NCBI GenBank assembly: GCA_013399115.1
Contig: VXAA01003989.1
Coordinates: forward strand, 1,371,457-1,435,456
Source: Anseranas semipalmata
Taxonomy: Eukaryota; Chordata; Aves; Anseriformes; Anseranatidae
Length of the DNA: 64,000 nucleotides
Direction of reading: 5' to 3'
The notes under the pieces are model-generated. The model saw nothing but the letters and a program-made list of their open reading frames with translations, searched no databases and was not told the origin of the DNA. Shown here in pieces: positions 12,129-24,775 of this stretch; positions within the stretch are counted from its first letter, which is position 1, and each line of letters opens with the position of its first letter. A program made the translations under genes and the position numbers.

Positions 12129-12884
12129 AGTATTCTACTTCAGCAAAAGTGCTGATGGTCATTACAAAGGTCACTAGAGCCTTCAAAGACACTTCCCAAA
12201 AGCCTTTTTCTGTTTGGCAGTTAAAAACATACAGAGATGCCATAAATTAACAAACTCTGTCTCTATGCTGGCAGGAAGGCTACAGATCAAGCCTTGATAG
12301 ACTGGTTGGTTGCCTTCAACAGCATGACTGAACTACCACACTGTCCTTCCATTTAATTGCCCAGAAGTGATCTTCCAGAAACATTTTCTGAATAGCTGTA
12401 AAAAGCAAACCTTTGAGCTAGCAGAGTTAACCTTGAGAAGTAGAGAATGCCTTCCCCTTCCTTGATACTAGTCACCAGTCCTCTTGCAGTCCACCCTTGT
12501 TCCCCAAACACCACCGCACAGAAAATCACACATGAAGCCCTGTAATACCATCCAAACTTGCTGGATCTGAGGTACCCAAGTAGCTCAGGGTGCCCACGTT
12601 CACACAGCAAACATCGTCCCCGACACCCTCTCTCAAACAGCAAGATTCAGCTCAGAAAGATCTGCTCAAGGAGGCATGTCCCCAGCCACTTAAGCTTCTC
12701 AAACAGCCAGGAGTATAGGACATTTATGGGAAGCATTTTCCACAGGATTTAAAATCAATTAATAGCAGGGTGTTGATCCTTTACAGAATAGCAAATGCTC
12801 TAGGAATGTATTTGCCTGCACTCGCACAAGCTATAGCAGGAGTAAGCACAGAAAGTGCCTTGGTATTTTTATCACAAACCCTCT

Positions 12885-13992
12885 GAAGGCAATAGGACAG
12901 AATCCTGGAAGCCACTTCCAAACACATGAAGGACTGGAAGGTGATCAGCACTAGTCATCACGCATTTATGAAGGGGAAACCATGCTTCAGCAATCTGACA
13001 CCCCTCTAGAATGAGGGGGCTGGCTTGGTGGGTGAGGCAAGAGCAGTGGATGTTGTTCCACTCAACTTTAGCAGGCTTTTGAGACCATCTCCCATAACAT
13101 CCTCCCAGACACACTAATTAAGTATAGACTAGATAAGTGGACAGTGAGGTGGGTTCAGAATGGCTCGACTGCTGACCTCAAAGTGTTGTGATCAGCAGCA
13201 CAAAGTCCATCTGGAGGGCAGTAATTAGTGATCTACCCCGGGGGCTAATACTGCTTAACTTTTTCATTATTGACAGACGAGAGGACAGAGTGTACCTTCA
13301 GCAAGTTAGCACAAGTGGGAGGACTGTGGGCAGACTGGCTGGAAAGCAGCTGCAGAAAGACCGGGGGGTCCTGGTGGACATCAAGTGGAATACAAGCCAG
13401 CAATGTGTCGGTGTGGCAAAGATGGCCAACAACCGCCTAGGCTGTGCTAGAAAGAACACTGACAGCAAGTGGACAGAGCTGTCTCCCCCTCTGCTAAGCC
13501 ACTGGTGAGACACCTGGAGTGCTGGGTCAAGTTCTGGAGAAGAACAGGAGAGACATGAATGTACTGGAGTAAGGCCAGCAAATAGCCACAAAGATGCTTA
13601 AGAGATTGGAGCATCTGTCATAGGAGAAGAGATCAAGAGAGCCGGGACTGTGTTGCCTGAAGAAAAGGTGGCTCAGGGGGATGTACGTGCAACACGTGTA
13701 AACAACGTGCAGCCAGACTCTTCTCAATGGTTGCCCAGTGACAGAGTAAGAGACAATGAGCACAAATTGAAAGACAGGAAGTTCTACTTAAACATAAGAA
13801 AAAAATGAACGTGAGGGTGGTCAGACACTGGAACAGGCTGCCCAGAGAGGTTGTAAGAGTATTTGTTTTTGAAGATACTCAAAAGCCAACCAGACACAGT
13901 CCTGGGCAACCTGTTCTAGTTAACCCTGCTTGAGCAGGGGGTTGGACTAGACAATCTCCAGAGGTCTCTGCCAACCTGAGCCGTTCTGTGAG
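12885..13992 (+). mobile_element. Older, degenerate CR1 LINE fragment
   Basis: The plus strand shows eroded CR1 sequence. It includes the line equivalent to KFNIFINDLDD (LLNFFIIDRREDRV), GVLVDIKWNTSQQC and NNRLGCARKNT, then the CACTGGAACAGGCTGCCCAG block and the 3' part TTGGACTAGACAATCTCCAG. Many substitutions and stops mark it as older than the copy at 11581. The 5' boundary is approximate and the 3' tail repeat is missing. Confidence 0.85.
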
Positions 13993-14486
13993 CCTAGATG
14001 ACTGACACTAACCACCTCTACTCCAGTCTACCTGAAAAAACACAACCATTTTGTATTTTCTTCCATTAATCTCTGTGCACGCTCCCTAGGATCAACTCTT
14101 GCAAAACATTTTGAAAATAGATATGTTAAAGGGAAAAGCAATTTCCAGCTAGGTACAGTTTACTACTGAGTTCCTCTAACCAACTTGGCCTCACCAAGGC
14201 TTCAAAGCATTGTCTTCCATCGTGTGCTATCTGGGCAGCTACAGAAAGTCAGAACAACAGTGGTAAGCAGGGATGACAAACACCTTTTTCCACATAAGCT
14301 AATGGCAGTTGTAAATACTCAAAACATCTGGAAGAGGAAGGGGAAAGGAAACAGGAAAAAATTCAAGATTATGACTGTAGCCTTGTTCACAACGTTTAAC
14401 TATCATGTAGAATGATAGATATCAGATCCACACGGCATCCTTATGCTGTTAACAATACATCTCTGATACTGAAGAAAGGACAGAGT

Positions 14487-14531
14487 AAATATATATATAC
14501 ACACATACATATACACACATATACACACACT
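14487..14531. repeat. Mixed (TA)n/(CA)n microsatellite
   Basis: TATATATATA followed by interspersed ACACATACATATACACACAT-type units in CDCP1 intron 4. Confidence 0.85.
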
Positions 14532-15963
14532 TTTATTACCACCTTCAGTTTCTATTTTCAGCTATGGATCAGAAAGGCATAAAAAAAAGGAATAAAAATG
14601 TGAATAAAATAGCTCTTTCCTGTATGGGGAATCATATCACACAAAAAAGGTAAAAGGTCAGGTGGAAATCTTCAAGTCATTGCCAAAACCAAGCACAGAA
14701 CCTAGAATTTTTCACCACAGGGCTATTTAATCTTCAGATTGGTTCAGATTTTTCAGCTGAATTCAGATGATTCAGAGGTTTTCAGCAGCTAAAAAAAGAC
14801 AGGATTAGGTCAAGAAGTGATTTTGATTGGAAAATAGCTGTATTTTCCTCTTATTTAATGACAGGCATCACAGACAGCCGTGGAATACTAAAATGCTTGG
14901 GAAGGTTTGAGAATATGCAGATATTGATGAGTTTTTAATAAGAACCATGTATAACTTGCACATTACAGACAACTTGTTTAATAAAAGTTTCAATACTGTC
15001 CTTAGGGCTGAATTTGAATCTTTGATGGAACTTATATAACAAAAAATCACTCATGAAATTCTAAGAAATCCCCAGAGAAACCACTGCTCTTTTGCAAATC
15101 CAAGTGGTTTATTACTTGCACTTCATTAAATAAATGACAACCTGTTTTTTTTTTTTTTAGATGATTATCATCTTGTCTACTGGTCATAAATATATTAAAA
15201 TTCTTCTTTGCTTTCCAAAGTAGAATAGAGATAAAGCTGATTAACTAAATACAATATTTTTACTCTGGCTGGCTTCCAAGATGCAACACAACAGATGTAT
15301 GCAAACATGATTTGTTTAACAACAATTTCAGGAGGATTTGCTGTTCGTGAATGGAATCAGACCAGACAAAGAAGAGAGGATGAGAGTGGCGAGATGCTAC
15401 AGATCCTTTGGTAGAGAGAACATGCAGTGAACATAAGCTTGGACAATTTAATCAAATGTGTAAGGTTGCTGCATGACAATTGGATTGGATCCCCACAGAG
15501 AGAACATAGGCTCAAGGAAATGCTGCCCCATGCTTACTTCTGTTTATAGTGTGCAAGATCTGATACTGCAGATTTTAAAGGCATTTTCAACGACATGACG
15601 TATACCTTTGGAAAAGGAAAGGAATCTCCATTTACAAGATACAGCATAAGATCTACAACAGAGTTTTCACTCCATTGCAAATTGCAGAACTCAGCATCGC
15701 CATTCACCTTGCTGTAATGACGGCCTGTGGCAAACTGCAGAGTCATGCAGGCCTCAGTGCTGCTTGGCAACCCACCTCCTTAAACTGAAGGAGGGTCCAA
15801 ATTCCAATAAATAAATAAATTTAATTAAAAACAGCATTCTCTTCATTGTGGTGCTCAGCCTAGACGTCTACAAACAAAAGCAACAGAGCTGCTTTGTATC
15901 TGCAAAAGGAAAGTGAGAAGCGATGATCGCACAGAGAGACAGAAGGGGCAAAGCACTACTTAC

Positions 15964-16332
15964 TCTCATCAATCTGAGGATGCTGAACGACGACTTGGAA
16001 GAGCAAGCGGAGGATGCCTGGGTTCTGGGCGTCCTGATCGCAGCCCTGCAGGGACAGGTTGAAACTGCCAGCAATATTGGCAGGCTGGCTGTCACTCAGC
16101 TTAAACACCTCTGGGTTACTGACGGAGCCAGGTATGTAATACTCCACTCTCTCCTCCTTCCTCTCACAGTTGGAGAGGCTGTAGTTGTGGAAAAACACAC
16201 TTGCTCTCATGTTGGAAGGAACTACAAACTGCCATGTCATGAGCTCATCTTCCGGAAAGCCCAAGGGATAGTTTGGGGACATCAGCGTAATGGAAGACTC
16301 TTCCTTCAAAATGGATTCAATAATGCATAACC
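15964..16332 (-). CDS. CDCP1: CDCP1 exon 4: first CUB domain
   Basis: This 369-nt exon (123 codons, phase 1 to phase 1) corresponds to the domain annotated as the first CUB in human (about residues 221-348). It is the best conserved ectodomain exon. It contains CIIESILKEESSITLMSPNYP, GFPEDELMTWQFVVP, NCERKEERVEYYIPGS and NLSLQGCDQDAQNPGILRL, nearly residue for residue as in human. NYS and NLS are potential glycosylation sites. The acceptor is TCCCATCTTAG and the donor GTAAGT. It is separated from exon 5 by a 5-kb intron carrying two CR1 copies. Confidence 0.97.
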
Positions 16333-17671
16333 CTAAGATGGGAGAAAAAAAATCATGCAAAAAGCATTAGCGATTAGAGAAGACACACCAGTATATGTAG
16401 CACTGCAGCAGCAGAGTATTTGACAGTGAGCTCATCCATTTCAGTTACAGGTTAAGTTACTAGAAAACTGTCAGACTAAAACATATACTTGAGCTGATGC
16501 CATCGTCTTCGATTACAGAGGAGGAAAGGGCTATGCTAACGCTGTATTTTCAGTGTAGCAGGTCTACCTGTCAAGCACATGGACAGGCCTATACTTTTTG
16601 GAGAGGAAGTTCCTCCTTCTTGTCCTGGCTTTACGAGAGCAAACATGCAACCTGACAACTGCTTCTGTTAGTACCACTTCACCGGATTTCATGAAACAAA
16701 AGATGAGAGCTTTTAAATCAGCACGGAGCTCTCAGTCCAAAAACCTGAGAGATCTAACAAAAGCACAGAGCCTCAAATATGCAAGACAAAACAAGACCAC
16801 AAAGCATGGAGATCACGTAACACACCTTGTACTTGGATGAGCCTTGGCACTTGGCAGAGTGAAGTTATGTACACAAAGGTTACAGCCCCACTCTAGGATG
16901 CCAGCAACGATGAGCAACTGCGAGGAGTGCCATGCCCCTTACCTTCCCAAATGTTTCAGCAGTGCCACGCAAGAGAAGGGGTGACAAATCTCATTTTTTG
17001 CCATTGCGGAAGAAGCCTTCTAGAAATACGAACCTAGATCAGGTTCCATCTATAGCTGATGGCAATAATAGCACGATTCAAGTAAAAAGCAAGAAAATCT
17101 CTGAAAGAGGGTTTGTCGTGAGATCACAAAGTAACTCTCTGACTGCTATACACATTTCAGGTATTTTAAGAGGATTATTACACAACATTTTATGCTACTG
17201 CACAGGTTGAAACAGATATCTGTATTTAAGCAAACATACTCATGTGCCTTCCAGGCATTGCTTCCCCTTTTCCCACCTTCCTCTCCTGAAGAGAGATATT
17301 CGTTTGAGACTCAAGAAAGTTAAGGAAGCGTTATTTAGAACTAAAGAAACCCAACTACACCCTGCAACCAGCAAATAAGTCTCCTGGCTCACTCTAATTA
17401 TGCTAGCTAGTCTCACCTAGCTGAAAACTTTAACATACCTGCTTTCTTGTTTTTCAGTTTTAGGAAGTTTAAAGAGTCTGAAAAATGAGTAACGTGCACC
17501 AAAAGCAGCAACACAGCAGCCTGCATAATTATCAGGTTAACCAACCAAACTAAGATATTTTGACCACAGAAGAGGGATAGCTACTGAACTAAAAACCAAA
17601 CATCACCACCTTTTAGAAAAGAGGATAGCATGGGGAAGATAACAGGGGATGATAAACTACTCCACACTTAC
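16333..17671 (-). other. CDCP1: CDCP1 intron 3
   Basis: Phase-1 intron of about 1.3 kb with GT/AG ends. No repeat is recognised. Confidence 0.85.
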
Positions 17672-18028
17672 GTTTTATGGAAGACCTGTTTGCGATGTTA
17701 AAGCCCGAGGTGGTGAGAGCCGAGTTCCACGGGAGGTGCAAAGACATGACAACTCCTCCCAGCAGTTTGACGCGAGACACCGAACCATTTCTGCAGAAGG
17801 TGCCGATGTTGACAGTGGCCGTATCGATGCAGCTGTTGATGTTGTAGCTAACTAAATCTGGACACGTGTCTCCTGGTTGGATCTGTCTTAACCACGGGGC
17901 AGAAAATTTCAGTTCAAGGCCAGCCTTTGTACTCGCCTTCACGTCCCAGATGAAAGTCCTGTTAAGGCGAGGTAGCCCTGGTGGGTAAAGATGAACATCT
18001 CCAAAGGGACATGGGCCTGATACACAGT
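17672..18028 (-). CDS. CDCP1: CDCP1 exon 3: N-terminal CUB-like region
   Basis: This 357-nt exon (119 codons, phase 1 to phase 1) begins at the Asp-Cys of DCVSGPCPFGDVHLYP. It continues with LNRTFIWDVKA, LRQIQPGDTCPD, IDTATVNIGTFCRNGSVSR and GFNIANRSSIK. The blocks align one to one with human CDCP1 from the DCMSGPCPFG segment to the SSIKR junction. NRT, NGS and NRS are potential N-glycosylation sites. The acceptor is CTCTGCATTTAG and the donor GTAAGT. Confidence 0.96.
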
Positions 18029-19427
18029 CTAAATGCAGAGAGAGAACAGCCATGACACACTACAGAAAGCCTTCAAGTAAGTGAGGAATTTGCCACTTTC
18101 CCCTTTATCGCTTTTTTATTTTATTTTTAACTTTTACGTTGCACTTAACTTCTACTCATATAGATTAGAAGACACTCCTATAACATGCTTAAATGCTATC
18201 TTTAGGACTCCTATCCCTTAGAGTAGACAGGCTAAACCTGCTTTCTAGGGACAAGCCAGGGTGACTAATAGAACGTATTCATTGTCCGTAGTATCCCTGC
18301 ATTGTTTCCTGAAGAATTTAGAAGGTTGTAGTGAATAGGGAATGAACAGAAGGGAGAAATTCAACATTAAGAGAGCCGGAAATCCTGGATCTGGAGAACT
18401 GGTTTTATGCCACCCCACTCAGAGAATTCTCATTTGACGTCTGTCAAATCATTAAGTTTTCCACTGCTTGCTGCAAACTGTACCTTCATTTCGCTGGTGC
18501 CCTGATGAGCAACCTGGGGCCCAGATTTTGCAGAAGTCATGAATAATAGCTGCCAATGAAGTATTCTGGGGAGAACCTATGGAACTTTTCTCTGAAAAAT
18601 CCAGCTTATTGGTATTTCAAGCTGGACACCAAAAGTAAGTGCATTTTATATCTAGGCTTAAAAGAAAAAAATACCACAACTGTATCTTACAAATGGATCG
18701 TGAAATATTGTGAATATTACTATTTGCATGAACCACATGAATAAAACTCCAAAATATGAAGAGAACTGTATTTATAACAGGGCTCGAACACCACCCCAAA
18801 AATAATGAAGACACAGACAAAGACTGACTGCCAACTGAAGTGTGGGATCTAGTTGAGAAATAGTATGTGCTCACGCCATTAAAGAGTACATTACCACACA
18901 TACACGTAAACTAGAGATAATATTCAAAGCAAATGGAAGTTTTGTTCCAAGACTTTGAAATTTTCAAATACTTCACTTCAGTAGCATTCATTTAATATAT
19001 GGAAACCCATGTATATCTCAATGTTTCTGTTGCCCTTATAGACACAATCAAGCTGTTCAACAAATAAGATGTGTGACGCATCGTCACCAATGCTCAGAGG
19101 CTTTTGGCAGGTTGTAAGTTCCTTTGGTAGGGTCATAAATTGCAGAAGAAAGGATGGCAGAAAGCAGCTAATGCAACAAACTCTCATTTGATTGTTTCCA
19201 AAAAAGCTTAACATTCATTCTGCCAGACATAAAAATACAGACTTCTTTAACTTGTGTAGTTTCAGTAATTCAAGGTTATTTATCAGCATCCAAAGATAAC
19301 TCCTTACCCAAGATTATAGGGGATACCTTGATACAGTAATAGGAAAAAAAAAAAAAAGAAGGTACATGGTTTTATGGGAGAAAAAACCACCATTGGGGTG
19401 TGGGGGTAATAGAAACATCCATCTTAC
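18029..19427 (-). other. CDCP1: CDCP1 intron 2
   Basis: Phase-1 intron of 1.4 kb with GT/AG ends. An A tract lies at about 19343-19356. No other element is recognised. Confidence 0.85.
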
Positions 19428-19631
19428 CAATATTCTTCTGAATTTCCATGATGAAATATTTCTCTGGAGTATTACAAGTGAAGGTAAAAGTCATGTTCTC
19501 CCCAGGCCTTATCTTCAGTTCAAATCTGGGTATATTTTTGACACGAATATGACAGCCCGGTGAAACACCTGGTCTCAATTTTATTGTGACAGTGACGCTG
19601 TCCACCGCACGGAGAGGGATTGTAAATGAAG
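19428..19631 (-). CDS. CDCP1: CDCP1 exon 2: start of the mature ectodomain
   Basis: This 204-nt exon encodes SFTIPLRAVDSVTVTIKL, a conserved Cys in GCHIRV, then PGENMTFTFTC and FIMEIQKNI. In human the equivalent region starts immediately after the signal peptide (AEA-FEIALPRE). The acceptor is TTTCCTTAG, with a long poly-pyrimidine tract on the minus strand. Its first two bases (CT) complete a codon begun in exon 1, so exon 1 must end in phase 1; a G at its end would give Ala, as in human. The donor is GTAAGA. Confidence 0.94.
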
Positions 19632-20557
19632 CTAAGGAAAGAAAAAAAAAAAAAGAAAGTGTTGTGTTACCAGCACGTACAAGCATCACCTGCTTCTCCA
19701 CACATCCCCAGAGACACCACGTTACCAGAGGGAACGTTTGTGCCTGTCTCAAAAGTCTTAAGCGTTCGGTCTCCAGGAAATACCTGCAGCTCTCCCAGTC
19801 CAGCACAGACGACACAGAAATCCACTTGCTGCGTGTGCCCAGAGAGAGGTATAAATGTAATCTGTGGGGGACCAGTTCTGCTCCAGTCCACCAGTGCTGG
19901 GGATTTCATATTAAAAAAGTAGCTCAGCTATTCTTTCCACATTTTTTTTGTCCAGACTTTGACTTTCGGTCTCTTATGTCCGTCATACAGCCTGCTTTGC
20001 TTCTGAAGGTCCCTATGAAGTTGTGGCTCAATGCAGGGAGTTTAATCAGCAATCGAATAACAAGGCAAGCCTCAGCTTAAATTGCACGCTGAGGTCAACC
20101 TCAACACCTGCAGCAGACCAGATGAGGTACCCTGGTGATACCAAAGAAGATCAAGAGCACAGACCAGTGGCCACTTGTTAAGACTTTCACCCACCCCTAG
20201 TCACTAATGCCGCGTTAGCCACTGCACAGCTTGGTTTGCTCTGCAAGAAAGCTTCCTGGTCCTCGAGGTGTAAGATACCAAGGGCACTGACCGGACATTC
20301 GAGCAGACTAAAACAGTTAATTCGCATCGCTTCGATGCTTAGCAAAGGCTGAGCCCTGGCTGAAGTGAGTAATGCTCACATTGAAGTCAACTGGATCCCA
20401 GCTCCAGGTGAAAATCCAAGGGCAGGTTAGTCGGTAAGTTTTCTGCCACTGGTTTTCACTATTCTCCCTTCCCCTCCTCCCCTTCCTTATTTCATTCTGT
20501 GGAAGGTACAGACACAGCGTCTGCCACGCTTGTGGCTTCAGTGTTTATGGAATTTTA

Positions 20558-20636
20558 AAAAAATTATTTTGTTTATATATTTGTCATTATATATACTTTG
20601 TATATATAAATAATTATATCTAAATATTAAAAAAAT
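20558..20636. repeat. AT-rich low-complexity stretch
   Basis: TATATATTT, TATATATAC and TATATATAAATAATTAT strings in almost pure A+T over about 80 bases in presumed CDCP1 intron 1. Confidence 0.85.
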
Positions 20637-22366
20637 GAGCTCTAGAGCTAAGGGTAGCCCCAAGTTCTGTTCAGAGAAGCCTGCTCCTCGAGCGGGACGT
20701 CCTGCAGAGCTGCATGACAAAGCTCAGCCCACACGTCAGGCTGGGGATCCCCCTGCTCATTAACCCCAATGAAGAGAGATTTATCCTGGTGAATCCAGCA
20801 GCCCGTGGCCATTCCCGCTGCCAGGCGGGGTGCGAGGAAGGTGCCAGAGAACAGCTGGCTCAGAAACACACATCTGCAAGGCAACCTGGGCTCTGCTGCA
20901 CTGCTTGGCTGGAAACACTCCAGCGGCGGGTTCGCCAACATCAAAGTCCCCCTGCTAGGGAGAGTGGGGCAGGAGGTGGTCAAAATGATACCCAATTGTG
21001 TTTTTATTTGAGTTTTGGTGGTCCTGAGCCCTCTCTAGACTTCTAGGCTTTTCTGTACAACCTTGAGGCCAAGCCCCGGAAACAGCCTGCCTTATTTGCT
21101 TCCAGGATCAAAGGCTTCAAACAAAAACCTCAAACACCGAGAGGCTTGCCAAAGTTCTGCACATACTTGTAGCGATTAGTTTATCAAACCTCTATACCAG
21201 TAGTGGAGAATCTGGTCACTTATTAACCTCCCGACAGCTTTTAAGCTCCACCTGACAGCTTACACCAAACTCCCTAGCCAAAGATAAGAACCAGCGAGGT
21301 CTGCGTTCCTGCTTTAGGAATGCTTTCATAGAGGTTTCCTATCTTGGTTTTCCTGAGGGGAACAACAGCAACAAAAAAAAGATGACCATGTATAAGGGAA
21401 CAAAAGGAGAAGGGTTTGTGCCGAGGGCTGCCGCGATGGGCTGGTTAACCACAGGCGCTGCCGCGCTCCCGAGCCGAACGCCGGCAGCAGAAGGGAGGCC
21501 AGAAGTGGCTCCTCGTGGGCCGCAGCTCATCCCGTCACACGCACAAGAATGCTGCCCGTGTGCAATGACATCCCAGGCACGCGGGGAGCGATGACAGGGG
21601 TAGGGAAAAGCAAACGGCAAAACAAAGCCGGCAGTAAGGGCTGCGCCTCCTCGCTCTTCAAGACAAAGCAGTTTCCAGAACAGAAAGCAAAACTGCCTCC
21701 GGACTAGTCCAGAGGTTTTTTCCATACCACTGACATTTGCCTGTTTGCATTTTAACGCACTTAGTGCACAGAACATCCTTTGACCACGATGGTCATCATT
21801 TTCCTGACGTTTACACCATCCAGATATGAAGTGCCAACAGTGGTTTGAAACAAGCAAGCACAGCCCTCCTGCGATGGTTAAAGCAAAGCAGCATCTCTGC
21901 CCATCCCTGAGAGACCTGGCTGCTGCTCCCCGGCGTTTGTGCCCCAGGTGCTGCACTGCTCAGCATCCAAATGCCTCGCTGCGGGTCGTACAGCGATCAG
22001 GCTCGGCGAAGCTACCCGCTGTAAAGGCACGCAGGGACAGGCACTAAGTTAGGGCACTGCATAAACAGCTTGCGAAAACGAAGCTCCACAGACAATCATT
22101 TTCGTCAGAGAAATAAGAGCACAGGGCCGTAAGGTCAACAGCAGTCAGCTGCTGGGGATGTGCTAAGCTACATTGAACTATCAAATCTCATTTTTGTAGG
22201 AAGACAGGGAAAAAAGAATCACGCAGAAAGGAAATGCACCCAGTGAGCCCAAAGTCACTAAGAATGATTAAATGGCTAAAAAAACCCCCACAAAATATAG
22301 CCACACACACGCAGAATATAGAGACTACTTAAAAATCAACTTTATTGCAGAGCTTTTATAAGCATC

Positions 22367-22389
22367 CGTGAGTCTCCTCCTGACTCACG
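22367..22389. repeat. Perfect 8-bp inverted repeat with AP-1-like half sites
   Basis: CGTGAGTC and GACTCACG flank a 7-base TC-rich loop. Each arm carries the TGAGTC/GACTCA half of an AP-1-type site. It lies in the presumed first intron of CDCP1. Confidence 0.6.
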
Positions 22390-24775
22390 CTGAGCTGTCT
22401 TTGTCTAGGATTCCCACCGCATGCCTTTTATTTGGATTACCAGTAAGCATCCACATTTCCCGTAACGAAGGAATTTCCACGCCTCATTAGTGCTGCACAG
22501 CGATGACACACAGGATATTGGAAGGAAGAAGGAGAAGCATTACTGGAGCTGGATCCGCTCTGTCTAAACAAGAGCGGAATCGCTGGGCTAGGAGATGTCA
22601 GAGGCGAAGCCTGCAGCCCTGAGCTGGCCTGGATGGAGGTGGTTCACAGGCTGACACAGACATCTGATCTCATCCCAAAATATTTTCCTCTACGTGATTA
22701 CAGTCAAGGAAGGCTGCAGAGCTATCTCTTCAGCTGCCCTAATGTTTAATTTTCCCTGCCGCAATCTTGTTCCATTACCGCTCACCCTCATTTAAGGCCG
22801 CGTCTCCACAGTTGTCTCACCACCACAGCCTTTACGCTCCTCTCCCTGCAAACACACCTCGGCTAGCTTTTTCTCTACAGCACAGATTTTTCCAAACCTT
22901 TCTTCAGTTTTATTGCTCAGAGCTTCTCCAACTCGATCTAGAAACAAACCGTGTAGTAGTGTAAAACAAGTAAGATTATTCTGCGGAGGTCAGCCTAAAC
23001 TAATCCAGCTGTGGTTGCACCTAACACTAGTCCCCTACTACTTAATTAAGTGCTCTCATCAGGATATTTCTTCCTGTGCAAGAGGGGCATGCAACGCAGA
23101 AGGTAGCTGGTGGGCGGCAGAGGCAGCGGTGCTTGCAGAGGGCGTGCGTGCATACACGGAAAGGACTTGGCAGGACAATGATTTATGGCTACGCACAGCG
23201 CCTTGCTAAACAGAACAGGAGAGCAGAGTCCAACCAGCAGTCACCTGTTTTGGCTGAACGACCGAATTTTATTGCAGCATTTTGTCCGTACGGATCTAAG
23301 GATGAGCGTCGCACGCGACTTCACCGGATGGATTAAAACAATCAAAAAAGAAACCAGAACCGACGAAAGCCACCACCACCACCAACAACAAAAAAGTCCC
23401 AGCTGCTAATTTATCCCAAAATACCGTATAAAGACGTTTGGTTCGCCCGTTGCGGTGAAGCGGTGGGTTTGTCCCACTTCGGCCATTTTCAGTATAACAA
23501 GCGGTCGGGTCAGGCTGACTCAGACAGCGCTCACCAACCGGACAGCCGCAGGAGACCAGCAGCCGCAGCGCTCTCTGCGGACACGAAGCGCCTGGATGCC
23601 AGCCACCGCGTGGTTGACTCACGTTTGCCAACCACCGGTCAGAGAACGCTTTGAAGAGCAAACATCTCCCCACTTTGCCGACTGGAACCGTTTTATATCT
23701 GCCCTATTGAACCTTTGCTGATTTGAGTCCTGCTGCCCCTTCTATCTCCAGCACCCCATTGCCACTCCTCCATCTCCTGCGATGCTCCTCCACGCGATTG
23801 CCTTCTCATTCTTCAAGCCCTTAACAAAGTCAGTCAGGGATCCATTCACGTGTGGAAGACATTTTTACAAGAAGCTTTTGAACAAAATGAATGAATGCTA
23901 TTTGTAAACTGACCGTCAGCCCGTGTACCATGTACAAAGCGTAAGAGGCATGGGTCTGTAGGACTTGACAAGAAAGCTCCACACTGGCATGAGAAACGCG
24001 AAGACACTGTGCAAGTCACTGCAGAAGCCTCCCTTGATCAAAGGGATGTTTGCTGACACAGTTTATCCCCACGCCAACGTGAGCCAGCGAGAGGACAGCA
24101 TCCCGGAGCATGTCTGTGCAGTTCTTCCGTCTTGGCTCTGGGGAACCAACGTGGAAGAGCGCGTTTCACAACCAGCGGTCCCTCCCATGCCAAACATCCC
24201 GCCAACAGCTCCTTGTCTCTCCTTTCCGAGGAACTTCAGAGGAGACCGTGCCAACATATGCGAAATGCACATCTACCAGAAGTTATGGTTTCTTCAGCTG
24301 GCTCTGCCCTAAGGTCCCATCAATACCACCCACGCTGGCCAGGTTCAGCTAGCCCTCGCCTCTGCCGTCAGCTAATAAAGAAACAGGAGATTTTGCTCTG
24401 ACAACAGCCAGCAGGCAACAGCTGACTAAGGGCAGCACAACCTACGTCCCTGCCTTCACACCCTTGTGGCACAAGGAGGTGCTCAATAACAGGAACCCGC
24501 CTGCTCACACCTCCATCACATTAGGGAAGTTTTCAAGCTGAGCGATGGTGCCCAGGTTTACCCAAAAAGAGCCCAGATCAATCAAATCCATCCTTCAAGA
24601 CCCGTCTCCCCCACATCCTCCCGCCTAACACGGACTTCGCTGAGGCTGAGCCTTTCCAGGAGCTCTCGAGCGGAGGCTGAGGCCAGCAAGCACCTGAAGG
24701 CCGAGCTCCGGGGAGCACCCAGAGACAGAACGGGGCCCTGCAGCGGCAAGAGCAGCGCTGACAGGTTTGGCTCAC

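Larger units (their letters stand above)
10969..15963 (-). other. CDCP1: CDCP1 intron 4
   Basis: Phase-1 intron of about 5 kb. It carries two CR1 LINE fragments (11581-12128 and about 12885-13992), both opposite to CDCP1 transcription, an AT/CA-rich stretch at 14487-14531, and an unassigned 78-codon open frame at 15534-15770. Confidence 0.85.

Noticed and set aside
11607..12250. Two adjacent plus-strand open frames
   Set aside because: They are the broken CR1 reverse transcriptase C-terminus and translated CR1 3' region, not host genes.
15923..16330. Plus-strand 135-codon frame
   Set aside because: Antisense shadow of CDCP1 exon 4.
20648..21046. Overlapping open frames on both strands (115 and 110 codons)
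   Set aside because: Neither resembles a known protein, and the overlap on both strands points to low stop density rather than coding.
21339..21956. Minus-strand open frame of 205 codons in presumed intron 1
   Set aside because: No recognisable domain; overlapping open frames occur on the opposite strand in the same moderately GC-rich patch. Composition looks like chance. A noncoding transcript cannot be excluded.
22340..22346. Minus-strand AATAAA (TTTATTG) as a possible 3' end of an intronic transcript
   Set aside because: Isolated hexamer with no coding sequence, splice evidence or strong downstream element; such hexamers are expected by chance in AT-rich DNA.
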